A stretch of 5,929 bases of DNA from Candidatus Peregrinibacteria bacterium CG_4_9_14_0_2_um_filter_41_14 (GTDB lineage: Bacteria; Patescibacteriota; Gracilibacteria; UBA1369; UM-FILTER-41-14), in assembly GCA_002788755.1 (NCBI GenBank), contig PFRW01000052.1:1-5929 (forward strand). The letters run 5' to 3'. The position numbers and the translations under genes were made by a program. Under the pieces are notes generated by a model that did no database searches, was not told the DNA's origin, and worked only from the letters and a program-made list of their open reading frames with translations. This document shows, one piece after another, positions 5,643 to 5,929 of the stretch (the first letter of the stretch is position 1; each line of letters opens with the position of its first letter).

Positions 5643-5816
5643 TTACTCTTTAATAATAAAGTCCTTTCTATCAAGCAGGCCTTTCTTTTCAAGATCAATA
5701 GCGGCTTCCTGTAAAATAGGAATTAAATCCATAAAAAATTGAATCACTTCTTCTTCCTCAGGTGTATATTCCTCAGTAATCTCAACTTCGTTCTTTTGTG
5801 TGGCTTTTTTCATCAT
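5643..5816 (-). CDS. Small acidic protein upstream of the recombinase, unknown function
   Basis: From the ATGATG at 5816-5811 this gives a 57-residue acidic protein. It has a glutamate-rich N-terminal part (EITEEYTPEEEE) followed by an amphipathic helix (VIQFFMDLIPILQEAAIDLEKKGLL) and a charged tail. A longer version from TTG 5888 would add 24 hydrophobic residues, but it would run through the AT-rich divergent promoter region, so the shorter start is preferred. GGGGT seven bases upstream is a possible ribosome binding site. The stop lies two bases from the recombinase ATG, so the two are almost surely co-transcribed. I do not recognise the family. A role as an accessory or directionality factor of the recombinase is only a guess from position. 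Confidence 0.65.
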   Translation of the reverse strand: MMKKATQKNEVEITEEYTPEEEEVIQFFMDLIPILQEAAIDLEKKGLLDRKDFIIKE

Positions 5817-5829
5817 GGCAGGTACCCCG

Positions 5830-5864
5830 TATTTTAGACAGTAGTTCTGAAAAGAGCTAAAATA
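5830..5864. repeat. 8-bp inverted repeat in the divergent intergenic region (operator candidate)
   Basis: TATTTTAG (5830-5837) and CTAAAATA (5857-5864) are perfect inverted copies 19 bp apart. A related half-site AAAATAC lies at 5869-5875. The right arm overlaps the TATAAT of the + strand promoter. The AT-rich composition makes chance occurrence possible. Confidence 0.4.
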
Positions 5865-5868
5865 TAAT
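5863..5868 (+). promoter_or_regulatory. -10 box for the rightward gene start
   Basis: A perfect TATAAT ends only 9 bases before the ATG at 5878, so transcription would begin at or within about three bases of the start codon (a leaderless or nearly leaderless mRNA). No good -35 hexamer is at the right distance. AT-rich DNA on the complementary strand could also supply a -10 element for the small gene and recombinase operon. Confidence 0.45.
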
Positions 5869-5877
5869 AAAATACAT

Positions 5878-5929
5878 ATGAGCCACAAAATACCAATAGA
5901 AGTGCGAAATTTAGTTATGGAACGTATTA
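5878..5929 (+). CDS. Start of a divergent gene, 3'-partial, unknown
   Basis: An ATG at 5878 opens a frame that stays open to the window end, giving MSHKIPIEVRNLVMERI as the first 17 residues. This reads like an N-terminal amphipathic helix, loosely similar to the first helix of helix-turn-helix transposase or regulator proteins, but it is too short for assignment. It diverges from the recombinase operon across about 60 bp of AT-rich DNA, the layout often used for element control genes. A perfect -10 box lies just upstream. Confidence 0.5.
   Translation, partial: MSHKIPIEVRNLVMERI

Larger units (their letters stand above)
4060..5929. mobile_element. Left end of an integrative element inserted at the tRNA gene, partial
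   Basis: The stretch from the tRNA 3' end to the right edge holds a large serine recombinase pointing at the tRNA, a small coupled gene and a divergent gene start. None of these is a housekeeping gene, whereas everything to the left of the tRNA looks chromosomal. An integrase at the junction with a tRNA is the standard layout of a genomic island, prophage or integrative element. Cargo genes, the far attachment site and the right boundary are not in the window, so the type of element is unknown. Confidence 0.65.

Noticed and set aside
5817..5888. 24-residue N-terminal extension of the small gene from TTG 5888
   Set aside because: It would use a rare start, span the AT-rich divergent promoter and add a Cys/Tyr-rich stretch unlike the acidic body; ATG 5816 fits better.
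1..5929. CRISPR array or insertion-sequence ends
   Set aside because: No regularly spaced repeats, and no paired terminal inverted repeats with a transposase, were seen on reading both strands.

Overview
The window looks like a piece of a bacterial chromosome, most likely Patescibacteria (Candidate Phyla Radiation), with the end of an integrated mobile element on its right side. The lineage is an inference. It rests on a large Ig-like surface protein with a TGPG / hydrophobic / poly-Arg tail, compact housekeeping genes with tiny intergenic gaps, and short leaders without clear Shine-Dalgarno sequences. Standard stop codons (TAA, TAG, TGA) fit all genes, so there is no sign of UGA recoding.

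Left part (1-2186): the 3' portion of a large cell-surface protein on the + strand. Its reading frame stays open to the first base, so the gene begins outside the window. It carries three similar beta-rich domains, a Pro/Thr linker with a tandem 8-residue repeat, and a C-terminal anchor. It converges on a small minus-strand gene across a strong bidirectional terminator.

Middle (2191-4081): housekeeping genes. These are a YtxH-type glycine-zipper membrane protein (-), a Maf family nucleotide pyrophosphatase (-), ribosomal protein S20 (rpsT, +, with a TTGACA-N17-TAATAT promoter overlapping the start of maf), a [2Fe-2S] ferredoxin (-) and a tRNA with anticodon CAU (+). The tRNA looks more like the lysidine-modified tRNA-Ile2 than elongator tRNA-Met.

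Right part (4060-5929): a large serine recombinase gene (-) whose last codons run antisense through the 3' end of the tRNA. Directly upstream is a small acidic protein gene with a 2-nt gap, and diverging from it is the start of a + strand gene that leaves the window. The likely reading is that an integrative element used the 3' end of the tRNA as its attachment site and carries its serine integrase at the junction. The rest of the element lies beyond the right edge. Serine integrases more often target protein genes, so tRNA targeting by this class is the most interesting point here. The element's cargo is not visible.
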